DNA of 31,726 bases, taken from assembly GCA_003427395.1 (NCBI GenBank), contig BFEA01000640.1, positions 770,198 to 801,923 of the forward strand. Reading direction: 5' to 3'. Positions 1 to 8,699 of this stretch are shown here, one piece after another (the first letter of the stretch is position 1; each line of letters begins with the position of its first letter). A program made the position numbers and the translations under genes. The stretch is from Chara braunii. Taxonomy: Eukaryota; Streptophyta; Charophyceae; Charales; Characeae. Under the pieces are notes generated by a model. The model ran no database searches, had not been told where the DNA came from, and saw only the letters and a list, made by a program, of their open reading frames with translations.

Positions 1-263
1 ATGGGGAAGGTCGGTAGCGAGATGAGACGGTCGGAGGTACGCGATGAACACGGGCAAGATCCCACGTTCCCGGTCATCCGAACCAACACCGAATCCATAC
101 AACAATCGACGCAATTCTTCTCTCTTAAAAGTGGGTGAGTCGAGGGAAGATGATGAACTTTAAGCTTTCTCCCTTTGCGGGGGCGTCGACCGTCCGCGTG
201 GACGCAGGCGGTTGACGTCACCGGTACGGTCCAAGAGCGATGACTATCAGTTCAAAAAGGAAG

Positions 264-325
<62 letters not shown>

Positions 326-1487
326 GTTACGCCGAAACCGCGAGCGAGCGCAGAAAAGACCACTGAGGGGAGGGGAACAACCGGATCAACACACTCGTAC
401 TCCTAAGCAGACGGTCCCCCAGTTCAGTTTCCCCATCCCCGCCCGAACGAATACATACACACATACATGCATGCAATCAACAAATTGTGACAGGACATCT
501 AATCATCCATGGACCTTCGACATCACTCGTGCGCACCACCAGCTCCCATCACTCGGGGCTTCACACACACGACATGCATAGACAAAGCAGCAATGGAGAT
601 AAAAGCGAGTCCTTCTTGTACACAAAAAATTCAATTAATTGCCGCCCCCAGGCGCAGCCTTCAAAACTCCCTAAGACCACCGACCACCATAGCCACAAGG
701 CCCTGCCGCGGCCGGCGTCCAATCCCCACCACTGCTCCGTCCCTCTGACTGCTTCGCCCCGAGACTACCGCGGGTCCACCCCACGTCATCACTCCGCCCG
801 TCCTTGGGCTCGTCGAGCCTGTTCGGCGCCGCGGACTCTCTCGCATAGCTCGCACAGCATTGCAGCCGAGATAAAAGAGAGAGGGAGGAGAGGGTTGCAC
901 AAATTTATAGCGCGGGAGGCGGCAGGTTGTCAGCGCGAGGTGCGGGCAGCGCAGGTTGTAGATGAGCAGGACAGGAGGAAGGTGGGGAGTTAGAGGGTTC
1001 GACCCGCGGGATGGCATTGTCCTATGTGATTGGGGTGTCCATTCAAGTGGCGCGCGGTTTCCCGCTCTCCACATTGATCCGAGCATCCCAACTACGCAGC
1101 CAATCACTTCGCGGGATAAGGATCGAGCTGGGCGGAGGGGAAGACGAAGAGCCCGTCGTGGGGAAAATGCGCGCAGCAAGAAGGGAAGATGGCGCGAGGA
1201 GGCAAAGCAAGAAACGGGGATGCGAGACGCGCGAAGAAATCGGAGCTTGGGCGCGCGCACAAAAATTCAAAAAGTCCCAACCGTACCCGTTTCTTGGTTT
1301 TCATACCGCGGCCGCTATTCGCCCGCGGAAGTTATTAACCAAACAAAATGAAAAAGTCGTTTCAAAAAGAAAACAAAAGCAAAAAGAAAGAAAACCCCTT
1401 TCTATCCGCGTCCGTACTTCGGGGCTTCCGCGGGATTTTTCCTCAGGGATACGGCAAGCCGCGCGGTACGGATCTGAGCTTATCACA
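1..1487 (-). repeat. E1 3' LTR (partial, cut by window start)
   Basis: Direct repeat of 10697-12183 with the same length (1487 bp). The inner boundary is set by the shared end TTATCACA, after which the three available LTR copies diverge (1487, 12183, 14571). In element orientation the LTR starts TGTGATAAG. Roughly the first 1 kb appears identical to the 5' LTR apart from N positions, while the last 470 bp differs at about 4% of sites. It includes a (GA)n tract and a TATAAAT motif at 903-909. Open frames inside it, such as the Arg-Glu run at 240-581, are translations of simple sequence and not genes. Confidence 0.92.
266..322. repeat. (GA)n microsatellite in E1 3' LTR
   Basis: About 57 bp of uninterrupted GA dinucleotides. 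The same tract with the same length occurs in the 5' LTR at 10962-11018. Equal length in both LTRs is notable because microsatellites change length quickly. Confidence 0.97.
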
Positions 1488-1551
1488 TCTGTGATACGCA
1501 GGGGGTTCCAAAAAATTAGAAGTCTCCCGACTGCTGATATCATCATATTTT

Positions 1552-1690
1552 GGATGATCGGGCGGCCTCTTTATCGTCAGCTGGCCCGATCATCCTCCTA
1601 ATCTACGTGGATGCATCCTGCATCCTCCATCGCCTCCTCCCATAGTATACATCCGATCGGGCGGCCCCTTCATCGTCAGCTGGCCCGATC
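1552..1690. repeat. Pair of near-identical hairpin repeats between coding region and 3' LTR of E1
   Basis: A 12-bp perfect inverted repeat (GGATGATCGGGC at 1552-1563 with its complement at 1584-1595) encloses a 20-nt loop. About 100 bp on, a second unit with the same core and loop is present (GATCGGGC at 1655-1662 with its complement at 1683-1690). E2 carries a weaker pair at the same place. Confidence 0.85.
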
Positions 1691-1693
1691 AGT

Positions 1694-1696
<3 letters not shown>

Positions 1697-1725
<29 letters not shown>
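1697..1725. repeat. 29-base T homopolymer (poly-A in element orientation)
   Basis: A run of 29 T lies between the hairpin pair and the end of ORF Z. In E2 the equivalent position (about 14798-14820) is a T-rich TTA repeat. The function is unknown; it may be simple low-complexity expansion. Confidence 0.95.
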
Positions 1726-1832
1726 GGTATATGCAGCGCGTCTCGATGCGCGAACTTTGGAGATAGGAGAAGAAGAAGAAGAAGATGAAGAGAAGGAGAA
1801 GGACAGAACAGGGGAGAGGTAGACGGGGGTGA

Positions 1833-2465
1833 TCAGAGGAAGTGATCTATGTCGGGATTGAGAGGGGGCGGAATAGGTGGAAGAAAAGCGGCCATTGCCG
1901 CGGGAGTCGCCGGCGCTCCCTCCTCATGGAAGTGATGCTGGACGAACGAGGGGTAGAGGAAGGCTCCCGGCACATGGGATAGGACACGTGGTGCCAGATC
2001 TGCCACTGCTCGCACCACCCGCTTGCGCACCGATCGGGGCCCCGGACCCGTCATCACCACATGAGTCTCGGTGTAAGGTCGCCGCTCCCGCTTCTGGGCC
2101 GCGAAGACCAGGAAGTGGTACATCGCATTGGGACGCTGCCCGGTCTCGTAGATGAGCGTCCCAGCCAATCGCGCCGCAATACACCCTTGAAAAGGGGGTG
2201 TCAGATATGGCTCCCATGCCGGATCAGGGCGCGACGCCCGCGCGATGGCCTCGAGCCTGATGGTGGCGGGCTCCACCATGAAGCCCACCTCGGTCGGATG
2301 GACCGTTCGGCTCGGATGAACTACTAATGTCAATGACCGGGGCACCCCGGGGCGGCTGGCGGGAACGGAGAGGTCCTGCGAGAACGGGGGGTCTGGATAT
2401 GGGATCCGGTAATCCCATTCGGCTTCCTCCTCCGGCTGCTGCTGCTGATGATGGCCCGACTCCAT
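1833..2465 (-). CDS. ORF Z of E1: unidentified conserved retrotransposon protein
   Basis: About 210 codons from an ATG at 2463-2465 to a stop at 1833. The family is not recognised. The N-terminal part is Gln/Glu/Pro rich. The rest looks globular, with repeated hydrophobic stretches, and ends in a Pro-rich tail finishing DIDHFL. No signal peptide or membrane segment is evident, so there is no support for an envelope. E2 has the same protein, including the start ATG (15508-15510) and the tail, but broken by a frameshift and stops. Between copies around 2270-2345, differences fall mostly at third codon positions of this frame, which suggests past selection on the protein. It overlaps the end of ORF Y in a different frame. 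The ORF is open for 234 codons from 2537, so an earlier start or a frameshift from ORF Y is possible. Confidence 0.55.
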   Translation of the reverse strand: MESGHHQQQQPEEEAEWDYRIPYPDPPFSQDLSVPASRPGVPRSLTLVVHPSRTVHPTEVGFMVEPATIRLEAIARASRPDPAWEPYLTPPFQGCIAARLAGTLIYETGQRPNAMYHFLVFAAQKRERRPYTETHVVMTGPGPRSVRKRVVRAVADLAPRVLSHVPGAFLYPSFVQHHFHEEGAPATPAAMAAFLPPIPPPLNPDIDHFL

Positions 2466-3210
2466 CAAGGTTGAGATCGGGCACACGCGGAACGGGCGGC
2501 GATGGCACGACAACCTCCTTAACAAGCTTCGCCGCACTCCCAGGCGCGGGGTCCGGGTTCCGCCGACGTGCGGACTGAATCACCTCCTCGCTGCCGCCGA
2601 TCCTGCTACCTTGCGCCCCTGGCGATGGGTGGCGTCTCTTCCTCTTCGGCGTCTTCTTGGGGGCCTTCGGTGGCGCCGGTCGGGGATACGACGAGGGAGG
2701 CCGCAACGGCCTTTCCTCGGGGAAGTCCTCCAATCTCTCCGCGCGCTGCGCAATGTGATCCGGGATGACGACCGCGTTGTACGTTCTCCGTGGGGCCGTC
2801 GCCGTCCGCAATCGCGGTTGGATCTCCTCCTCCTCGCTCGCGATCACCTGCGCAATGGAGAGGAGCTCAAGGTGTATGAGCTCCAACAATCCCGGATCGA
2901 TCGTCTGGAGCTGGGCGAATGGGTACAGCGCGACCGTCCCTTCCTTCTCCGCTGGCTTGGGCCGCGTGATGACGTAGTAGACGACGAAGTGTTCCCCGAT
3001 GCAGTGGTCTTCGTGATCCACGAAGAACCGGAACATCCCCAGCGCCACCGACTTGTACAGCGCACGGTGCAACTCGCACGCATCTTCGTCGGCAAAGGGC
3101 AGCGGCTCCACGTCAGTTAGCTCCACCAAATACTTCGAGAACTCGCGCATGGGATAGGGGCCCTCCGTGAGCTGGTAGGGGAGGGTGGTGTAGGAGAAGA
3201 AGGGAGGCAT
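2224..3210 (-). CDS. ORF Y of E1: unidentified conserved retrotransposon protein (328 aa)
   Basis: An intact 328-codon frame starting at an ATG directly abutting the ORF X stop (TAAATG, stop 3211-3213). The first 130 residues or so look globular, with conserved stretches such as PLPFADEDA and LLELIHLELLSIA. A basic, Pro-rich middle includes KKTPKRKRRHPS, a plausible nuclear localisation signal. The C-terminal third is Gly/Pro/Ser rich and overlaps ORF Z. E2 keeps the same start junction, N-terminal domain and basic Pro-rich region, with in-frame stops. No family is recognised. An additional ORF at this position in other plant gypsy groups can be env-like or a second RNase H, but neither is visible here. 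Confidence 0.6.
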   Translation of the reverse strand: MPPFFSYTTLPYQLTEGPYPMREFSKYLVELTDVEPLPFADEDACELHRALYKSVALGMFRFFVDHEDHCIGEHFVVYYVITRPKPAEKEGTVALYPFAQLQTIDPGLLELIHLELLSIAQVIASEEEEIQPRLRTATAPRRTYNAVVIPDHIAQRAERLEDFPEERPLRPPSSYPRPAPPKAPKKTPKRKRRHPSPGAQGSRIGGSEEVIQSARRRNPDPAPGSAAKLVKEVVVPSPPVPRVPDLNLDGVGPSSAAAAGGGSRMGLPDPISRPPVLAGPLRSRQPPRGAPVIDISSSSEPNGPSDRGGLHGGARHHQARGHRAGVAP

Positions 3211-3759
3211 TTAGTACGGGACAGGGGGAATAGCTTGGAAGTTGAGAGGAGCAGCGGGAGGGAGAAGCGCGGGGAGCTGCGGCACCAACGCAATCGGTCC
3301 GTCCTCTGCCCTACGCAGCAGCACCTCGTGGGCTGTGAATCATTGTCCCCCCCGTCCTTGCAATCTGGCCACTGATCTGGCCGCTTCCACCACGTATTCA
3401 CGCAGAAAGCTGCGCGCCGGCTCCCGATTCGGCTGCGGTAGGATCGTCAAGTCTCCGATGAAGGTGGCGACGCTGTGCACGAAATTGGGTGCCACCTGGA
3501 GCGCGCAGAACTCAATGAATACTCGGGTCGTCTCCCGGCCGGGCAACTGCGTCACGTCCATGTACACCCCCGCATACGTCAGCCGATCGCAAAGCAACGA
3601 GTAGGCCGCCAAATCCGCAACCCCGGGCGCCGGCACGTTCACCTGCTGAATGTCGTACCACAACTGCCTCTCCTCATTGAACCAATGCCGCAACAGGCGA
3701 TCTGCAAGCGGCGTCTGGAAATGCTCGAGGGGCTCATGCTCTGGCTGGCGATGGTTCAT
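3211..3759 (-). pseudogene. ORF X of E1: unidentified conserved ORF after integrase, one in-frame stop
   Basis: Reads from an ATG at 3757-3759, overlapping the last 26 nt of the integrase frame, to TAA at 3211-3213, about 182 codons. A TGA at 3340-3342 interrupts it; the frame continues unshifted on both sides. E2 conserves most of the protein, including a region around GVADL and TTRVFIEF and a Pro-rich end (PPVPY here, PPPPY in E2) followed by the same TAA. That pattern argues the 3211 stop is original and the 3340 stop is decay. The protein looks globular and soluble; the function is unknown. It could instead be the C-terminal extension of integrase if the frame offset arose by a later indel. 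Confidence 0.5.
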
Positions 3760-5497
3760 CCTGCTCCCTGAAACTCTCAGCACCAATGGACGAGGCAGAT
3801 CGGGAAGAGGAGGAGGAGGAGGATGAAGAAGGAGAGGGTGATCTCGCAGGAGCGGGGGTCCGTAGGGGACCTAGCGATGGCTGGAAAGGCCGGAGCACTG
3901 CCGCGTGCCGTGTCAGCGGTCGGGCCTTGGAGTTGTGACGGGGAATCAGCTTCACGGAGTGCTGTCCCTGTGCGCCAACTTCCGTGACCTCGTAAATGCC
4001 TGTATAGAGCGGGTGGATCTTGGAGGAGCGGGCAGATTTCCGTACCTGCACCAAGTCCCCAACTTTATAGCGGGGCAGTGGTCCCGCCGACGCGTGTCGA
4101 TTCTCGTAGTCACAGATCTGCCGTTGATGTGTCCGATCTACGGCCTGCCGTCAACGGCGAGCTAACGGGGGATAGGCCCTAGCCATTAAGTCCATGTAGT
4201 GGCGGGCCTTGTCTCGAGTCTGGGCCCGTGTTGCTCTAACTTTCGTACCTACTAAGGGGGACAATTTCACCCGAGGGACACTATTGGTTCTCAGTTGAAA
4301 GGGGGACACCCCAGTACTACCGTGTGGGGTAGCCCGATAAACGGCCAAAATGTGGTCGACAATGACCGGCCAGGGTCGGGTGTCTCCCGCAGTGATATTC
4401 CGTCTAAGGGCCGTCTTAATCAGTCGGTTGGCATTCTCTACCAGGCCATTGGCTTGAGGCCAATGCCCCCCCGAGTAAATAATCTTAACGTCCGCCCTGA
4501 CTAGGTGACGTTCTACTTCGCCTTGAAATTCCGACCCATTGTCCATATGTACCTCTTCTACGTCTAGATGCATGCACAAAAATCGATTTACGTACCAGGC
4601 TACTTCCTGCGAATTCCGGCTGGTCGTAGGGTACGCCTCGATCCATTTTGAAAAATGATCGACGACCACTAAAAGAACATTGAGTTCTCCCTGATCGACG
4701 AGCCCTCTCGGAACGTTGATATCCGTCGTATCGATGCTAACCCTCTAAAAGGGGCGCTCTACACGAGTGGGCACCATCATCCAAGGCATCTGTACCGGTG
4801 CCTTATCCGCCGCGCAGGCTGGGCAATTCTGAACGATGTATGTCACATCTTCCCAAATTCCTGACCAGTACCATCCGTTCTTTTCGATGACTTTTTCCGT
4901 GTACTTGACCGCGAAATGGACCGCATCCTCCTCATGAGCGGCTCGTGTCCAATCGAACCTAGCAAGAGGGTGTGGAACCGTCAACAAGCTAGACTCGCCG
5001 TCGTCATCGACCTTCCGTTTTTGTAACGTCCAGCCCTGCCAGCGATAGTCCTGCGCCCGCTCCGTGACTCTCCGCCATTCGGCTTTGGTAAGTTTTGATA
5101 GTGAGTCGCCTGACAGTCTCCGTAGCAACAGGAGGTCCGTTCAGGCTTCTGCCCGGCGGGCACTTGGCGCAAATCCGTCGACTGTTCTAGCGTCCAGATA
5201 CCGCTTCTCAGTAGGGACTTGGTCCGTTCTACAGTTGGGACAGACCCACGTCTTTTCACTTCGGTACCTAACGCACTGTCCGTGAGATTTGACCGTATGA
5301 CACTGACTACACTGTACCCATAGAAGAAAACTGGGCCCTCCCGGATGTGACCCTTCTTGGTCCGGGATCATAGGCAAGGTACAGAAAAAACAGGGACTTA
5401 GATGTGTTTCGGAGGACGAGTTGGGGCTAGACGAGAGAGCGAGGGAGTTGGATGAGGGCAGAGAGATAGCGTCGGCCATCTCCGATGAAACCTCCAT
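3734..5497 (-). pseudogene. ORF2 of E1: PHD finger plus integrase, three in-frame stops
   Basis: Reads from an ATG at 5495-5497, 7 nt after the RT/RNase H stop and in a different frame, to a stop at 3734. In order: a C4HC3 PHD finger (5231-5392); the integrase zinc domain with His codons at 4934-4936 and 4916-4918 and CPAC at 4815-4826; the DDE core with Asp at 4658-4660, Asp at 4541-4543 and Glu at 4436-4438 (D-35-E spacing); then a C-terminal domain resembling the Ty3 GPY/F module (RYKVGDLVQVRKS... KIHPLYTGIYEV) and a Ser-rich tail. In-frame stops sit at 5141-5143 (TGA), 4745-4747 (TAG) and 4151-4153 (TGA). E2 has sense codons at each (TGG, CAG and CGA). All catalytic residues are kept. No C-terminal chromodomain is visible. 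Confidence 0.85.
5231..5392 (-). other. PHD-type zinc finger domain of E1 ORF2
   Basis: 54 residues with the ligand order C-x2-C-x23-C-x2-C-x5-H-x2-C-x10-C-x2-C. The aromatic hallmarks are in place: WVQCSQC before the third and fourth ligands and WVCPNC at the end. In other proteins PHD fingers bind histone H3 tails, often methylated Lys4. Here it could guide integration to chromatin, but that is inference. E2 has the same domain at 18140-18301 with identical length, although its sixth ligand has shifted by one residue. Confidence 0.8.
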
Positions 5498-5504
5498 TCC
5501 GGAC

Positions 5505-8060
5505 TCAGGCGTCGTCCTTACGCAGCACGTGTAGCTCCCCGTAGTGCGGTTTCATCGCCGCGACTTCTGGCCTCCACGGAATGAGTCGCTCGTTGGTGGG
5601 ACACTTGTTGGGCGCCAGAAGGCGTGTTAATCCATCGGCGTTACCATGCTGCCGCGTGGCACGGTGGCGGATGTCGAAGTCATAGTCTTGCAGACGCACC
5701 GCCCACCTGCCCAACGTCCCCGTGTAGTCCGTGTTGCTGCGTAGGGACAGCAGCGGCTGATGATCCGTTACCAGCACGAATTTATGGCCGTATAGATACG
5801 GTCGGAAGTGTTGAATCCCCCACACCACTGCCAGGCATTCGCCTTTGCATGCTTCGTAATTAGCCTGCGCCTGGCTCAGCATCTTGGACGCATACTCAAT
5901 GACGTGCTCCCTTCCGTCCTTGCCGTGCTGAGTCAGCACTGCCGATATCGCCTGAGGCTGCCAGTCTGTGTACAGTGCGAACGGTATTGTCGGGTCGGGG
6001 CGCGCCAACACAGGAGCAGATGTCAAAGCCTCCTTCAACGCCTGAAACGCCGCTTCGCATTCCGGCGTCCAGATCAGCTGTTCCTCTTTCTTCAGTAGGT
6101 TCGTGAGGGGCTTCGCTATGTCGGCGAACCCCTTGATGAAGCGTTGGTAATAGGATGCCAGCCCTAGAAAAGCCCGAACCTGGGTGAGTGTGACCGGCGC
6201 CGGGGCGTCTTGAACTGCTGCCACCTTCCTCGGATCCGATTTTAGTCCATCGACCGTGACGATGTACCCCAAGAATGAGATCTCCGACAAGAAGAACTCG
6301 CTTTTTTCCAAGGCCACTTTGAACCCCGCGTCTTTCAGTGCATGCAAAACCCACTCAATGTGTTCCACGTGGTACTCGTGTGTTTTTGAAAAGACCAAAA
6401 TATCATCCATGTACACAATCACGCAGAAATTTATCAGGGGCTGGGTTAGTCGGGTTTTGTTAACGAACTCAGCGAAGGCCATATTCATGGCCCGCTGAAA
6501 CGTTGCAGGGCCGTTACAAATTCCCATGGGACACCGGACCCATTGCCACGTGCCCTCAAATAGGACAAAAGCGGTTTTGGGTCGGTCCTCCGGTCGGACC
6601 ACGACGTGGTGAAAACCGTGTCGGATATCGAACTTGGAAAATACTCGAGCGGCCACGATGGCATCCAACAAATCGTCGATTCGCGGCAAGGGATACACAT
6701 CTTTGGTAGTGATAGCGTTCAATTTTCGATAGTCGATACATACCCGAACCGGACCATTTCGCTTTAGCACGAGGACCACGGGAAAAGACCATGGTCCTAG
6801 CGATGGTTCGACCCACCCCAACCGCTCGAATTCCCGTACCCTTTCCAACGCCAGCTGCCTTTCTTTAAGGGAATATCGGTACGGTCGACAATGTATCGGG
6901 GCGTGATCCCTGGTATCAATCGCGTGCTGTATCAAAGGGGTTAGCCCTATGTCGTGGTCCTGAATACTGACGGCCTCAGGATAGGCCCGTATAATTGCCA
7001 GGAGGAGGCGTCGGTATTCCTCCGGAACACGGGCTGGTAACTGAACTTCTACGGTTCCCCCAGGAAGGGAGACCGTCGTCGTAACTATGGGGACCGTCGC
7101 GCTGGCCTCGGGCGAGGCCCCAAACAAAGAGTTGTTGGTTTTTGCCGAAAGGACAGTCGCAATAAGTTGACTGTCCGCCAGACTCATCGGCTCGCTTTCC
7201 ATGTCACTATCACTGTCCAGTTCGGGTTCGGCCGAGGGTGCTACCGAAAAGGTTTGTGCCAGTTCCCTCGGACCCCACCGATACTCCCTTGTTCGGGGTT
7301 GAAACGACACCCCCTCTTTCAGGAGTATCGCGACTTTTTCATTCGTGAGTAGGGGCCGTGGGGGTTGAAAAGATAAATCGCACAGCCCCCTCAGCTCGGT
7401 AAATCTTTCAGGTAGGGGGTCCGTCCTGAGATACAAGGATGCAGGGGGTTCCGAAAGGTCAGCTATTCGGGACACCCTCAGCAGGGGCTCCCCTTGCACC
7501 ACGGAGGAGAACGCGTGCGACCAATTGGACTTGCTCCGAACTATTTCCAGTGGTTCTCGCCGCCAAGAATGGCGCCACCGATCCTGAACTCGGATCGGAT
7601 ATCGGTCGAGTACATCAGTCTTGTCAGTTTCCGTCGAGGGTTCATTTTCGCCTGGTGACAGGCGTCGGATCATGTTGATTTGATGGGCTTTCGTGGTGAG
7701 GCGAGGCGCCGGCTGGGTACGCATGCGCACCGCCAGTCTCATTGGTATCGTTTGGGGTTTGGGGTGGGCCGATGCGAGCACCACCTTACAACTGTCAAAG
7801 TGCATTCGTGCTCCGACCGCCGCCTGCCACAGAATACCTAGCAGAACATCATACGCCTGTACATCCAACACGATCACGTCACACAAACAATGCACCCGCC
7901 CCACCCGTATAGGCACGTTCGTTATTCGCCCTTTACAATGAATACTGTCTTCCGTAGCGGATATATACATCTCATCCGGTCGGAGGGGCTGAACCTGTCC
8001 TTACCTTCCCAATTGTTTCGTCAATCTCCAAGAAATGGCGACCGCCGATGATCCCGAGTC
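5505..8060 (-). CDS. Protease, reverse transcriptase and RNase H region of E1 ORF1
   Basis: Uninterrupted frame of 821 codons at 5505-7970, in frame with the protease catalytic motif LDSGSS (Asp at 8058-8060) across a TAA at 8001-8003. The aspartic protease C-terminal half has the DVLLGILW segment. RT follows, with catalytic Asp of FSKFD at residue 448 of the 821-codon frame and YMDD at 520-523 (6402-6413). RNase H begins near residue 660, with its first Asp in YTDWQ (residue 669) and later TDHQPL and NADGLTR. The frame ends at TGA 5505-5507 without reaching integrase. RT and RNase H look catalytically complete. The TAA is probably a mutation, as E2 has GAA there. Confidence 0.92.
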
Positions 8061-8699
8061 TAGGATGGTGGCCGAGGGGTTTCCCCAGACCTCGCAGTCA
8101 CACTCAACGCTTTTCCAGGTTATAGGATAGGCTCGGAGGAATACCTCGGGTTTTTTCGAGGCAGAATCTACGGTTTGGATCATTCCTATCTGGTCGGTTT
8201 CGTGCACCTTTGAGGTCGTGGGCTGCGACTTCTCGTTTGTGGGTAGGTCCTGTAGGACCGACTTTTTGCCCTTTTGACTTTCCTCGAATCGACGCCTGTT
8301 TTTGAGGCACCGTTCGATCAACTTTTCGTTAGCCGCTTCGGAAATGGTTAGCAGATAGGGAATAGGGACGGAGATCTAAAGATCCAGAGCCTTCAAGGCA
8401 TCCAATACGTCGATATGGCCATCCTTGTATTCAGGACCAGGCGCCGCAAGGTCTTCAAACCCTAGTCTCCACGGCCCGAGGTCGCTTTCCTCGGTAATTC
8501 GTTGGACGTGACGTACCACTCCGATGGTCCCGGGTTCGAACATCGCCTCAGCCATGTATTCATTGGGCCCTATCTCGGTGGCCGCGGGGGTCACCATTTC
8601 CGTTGCCCCGGTATCCATCACCGTGGCCACCCTCCCCTGGCCTGCAGCGGTTGGAGCAGCCAACGGGATTGTGGAAGGCCCAGCGGGCCCACCCTGAGC
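8061..8699 (-). pseudogene. Gag-protease linker of E1 ORF1, interrupted by stops
   Basis: Same frame as gag and RT, split by TGA at 8700-8702 and TAG at 8376-8378. E2 has sense codons at both sites (CGG in each case), so this was once a continuous polyprotein. The region is conserved with E2, including the segment around VPIPYLLTISEAANEKLIERC, but has no domain I recognise. It leads into the protease active site at 8058-8060. Confidence 0.7.

Noticed and set aside
240-581. Open frame with a long Arg-Glu repeat (also 10936-11277)
   Set aside because: It is the translation of the (GA)n microsatellite inside the LTR; no coding signal.
661-1260. Long minus-strand frames within the LTR (661-1260 and similar)
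   Set aside because: They are not conserved in E2's LTR and lie in GC-rich non-coding DNA where long chance frames are expected.
2224-2400. VIDISSSS (E2: VIDLSSSS) as a SUMO-interacting motif, and DLNL as an EAR repressor motif
   Set aside because: They lie in the Y frame where substitutions fit the overlapping Z frame better; similarity may be a by-product of Z conservation.
1833-3210. Envelope-like gene making E1 an errantivirus-type element
   Set aside because: No signal peptide, membrane segment or glycoprotein-like cysteine pattern is visible.
8376-8663. DTGAT motif in the gag-protease linker as a protease active site
   Set aside because: E2 has YIGTT at this position, and the true protease motif LDSGSS lies downstream at 8058 with the expected following sequence.
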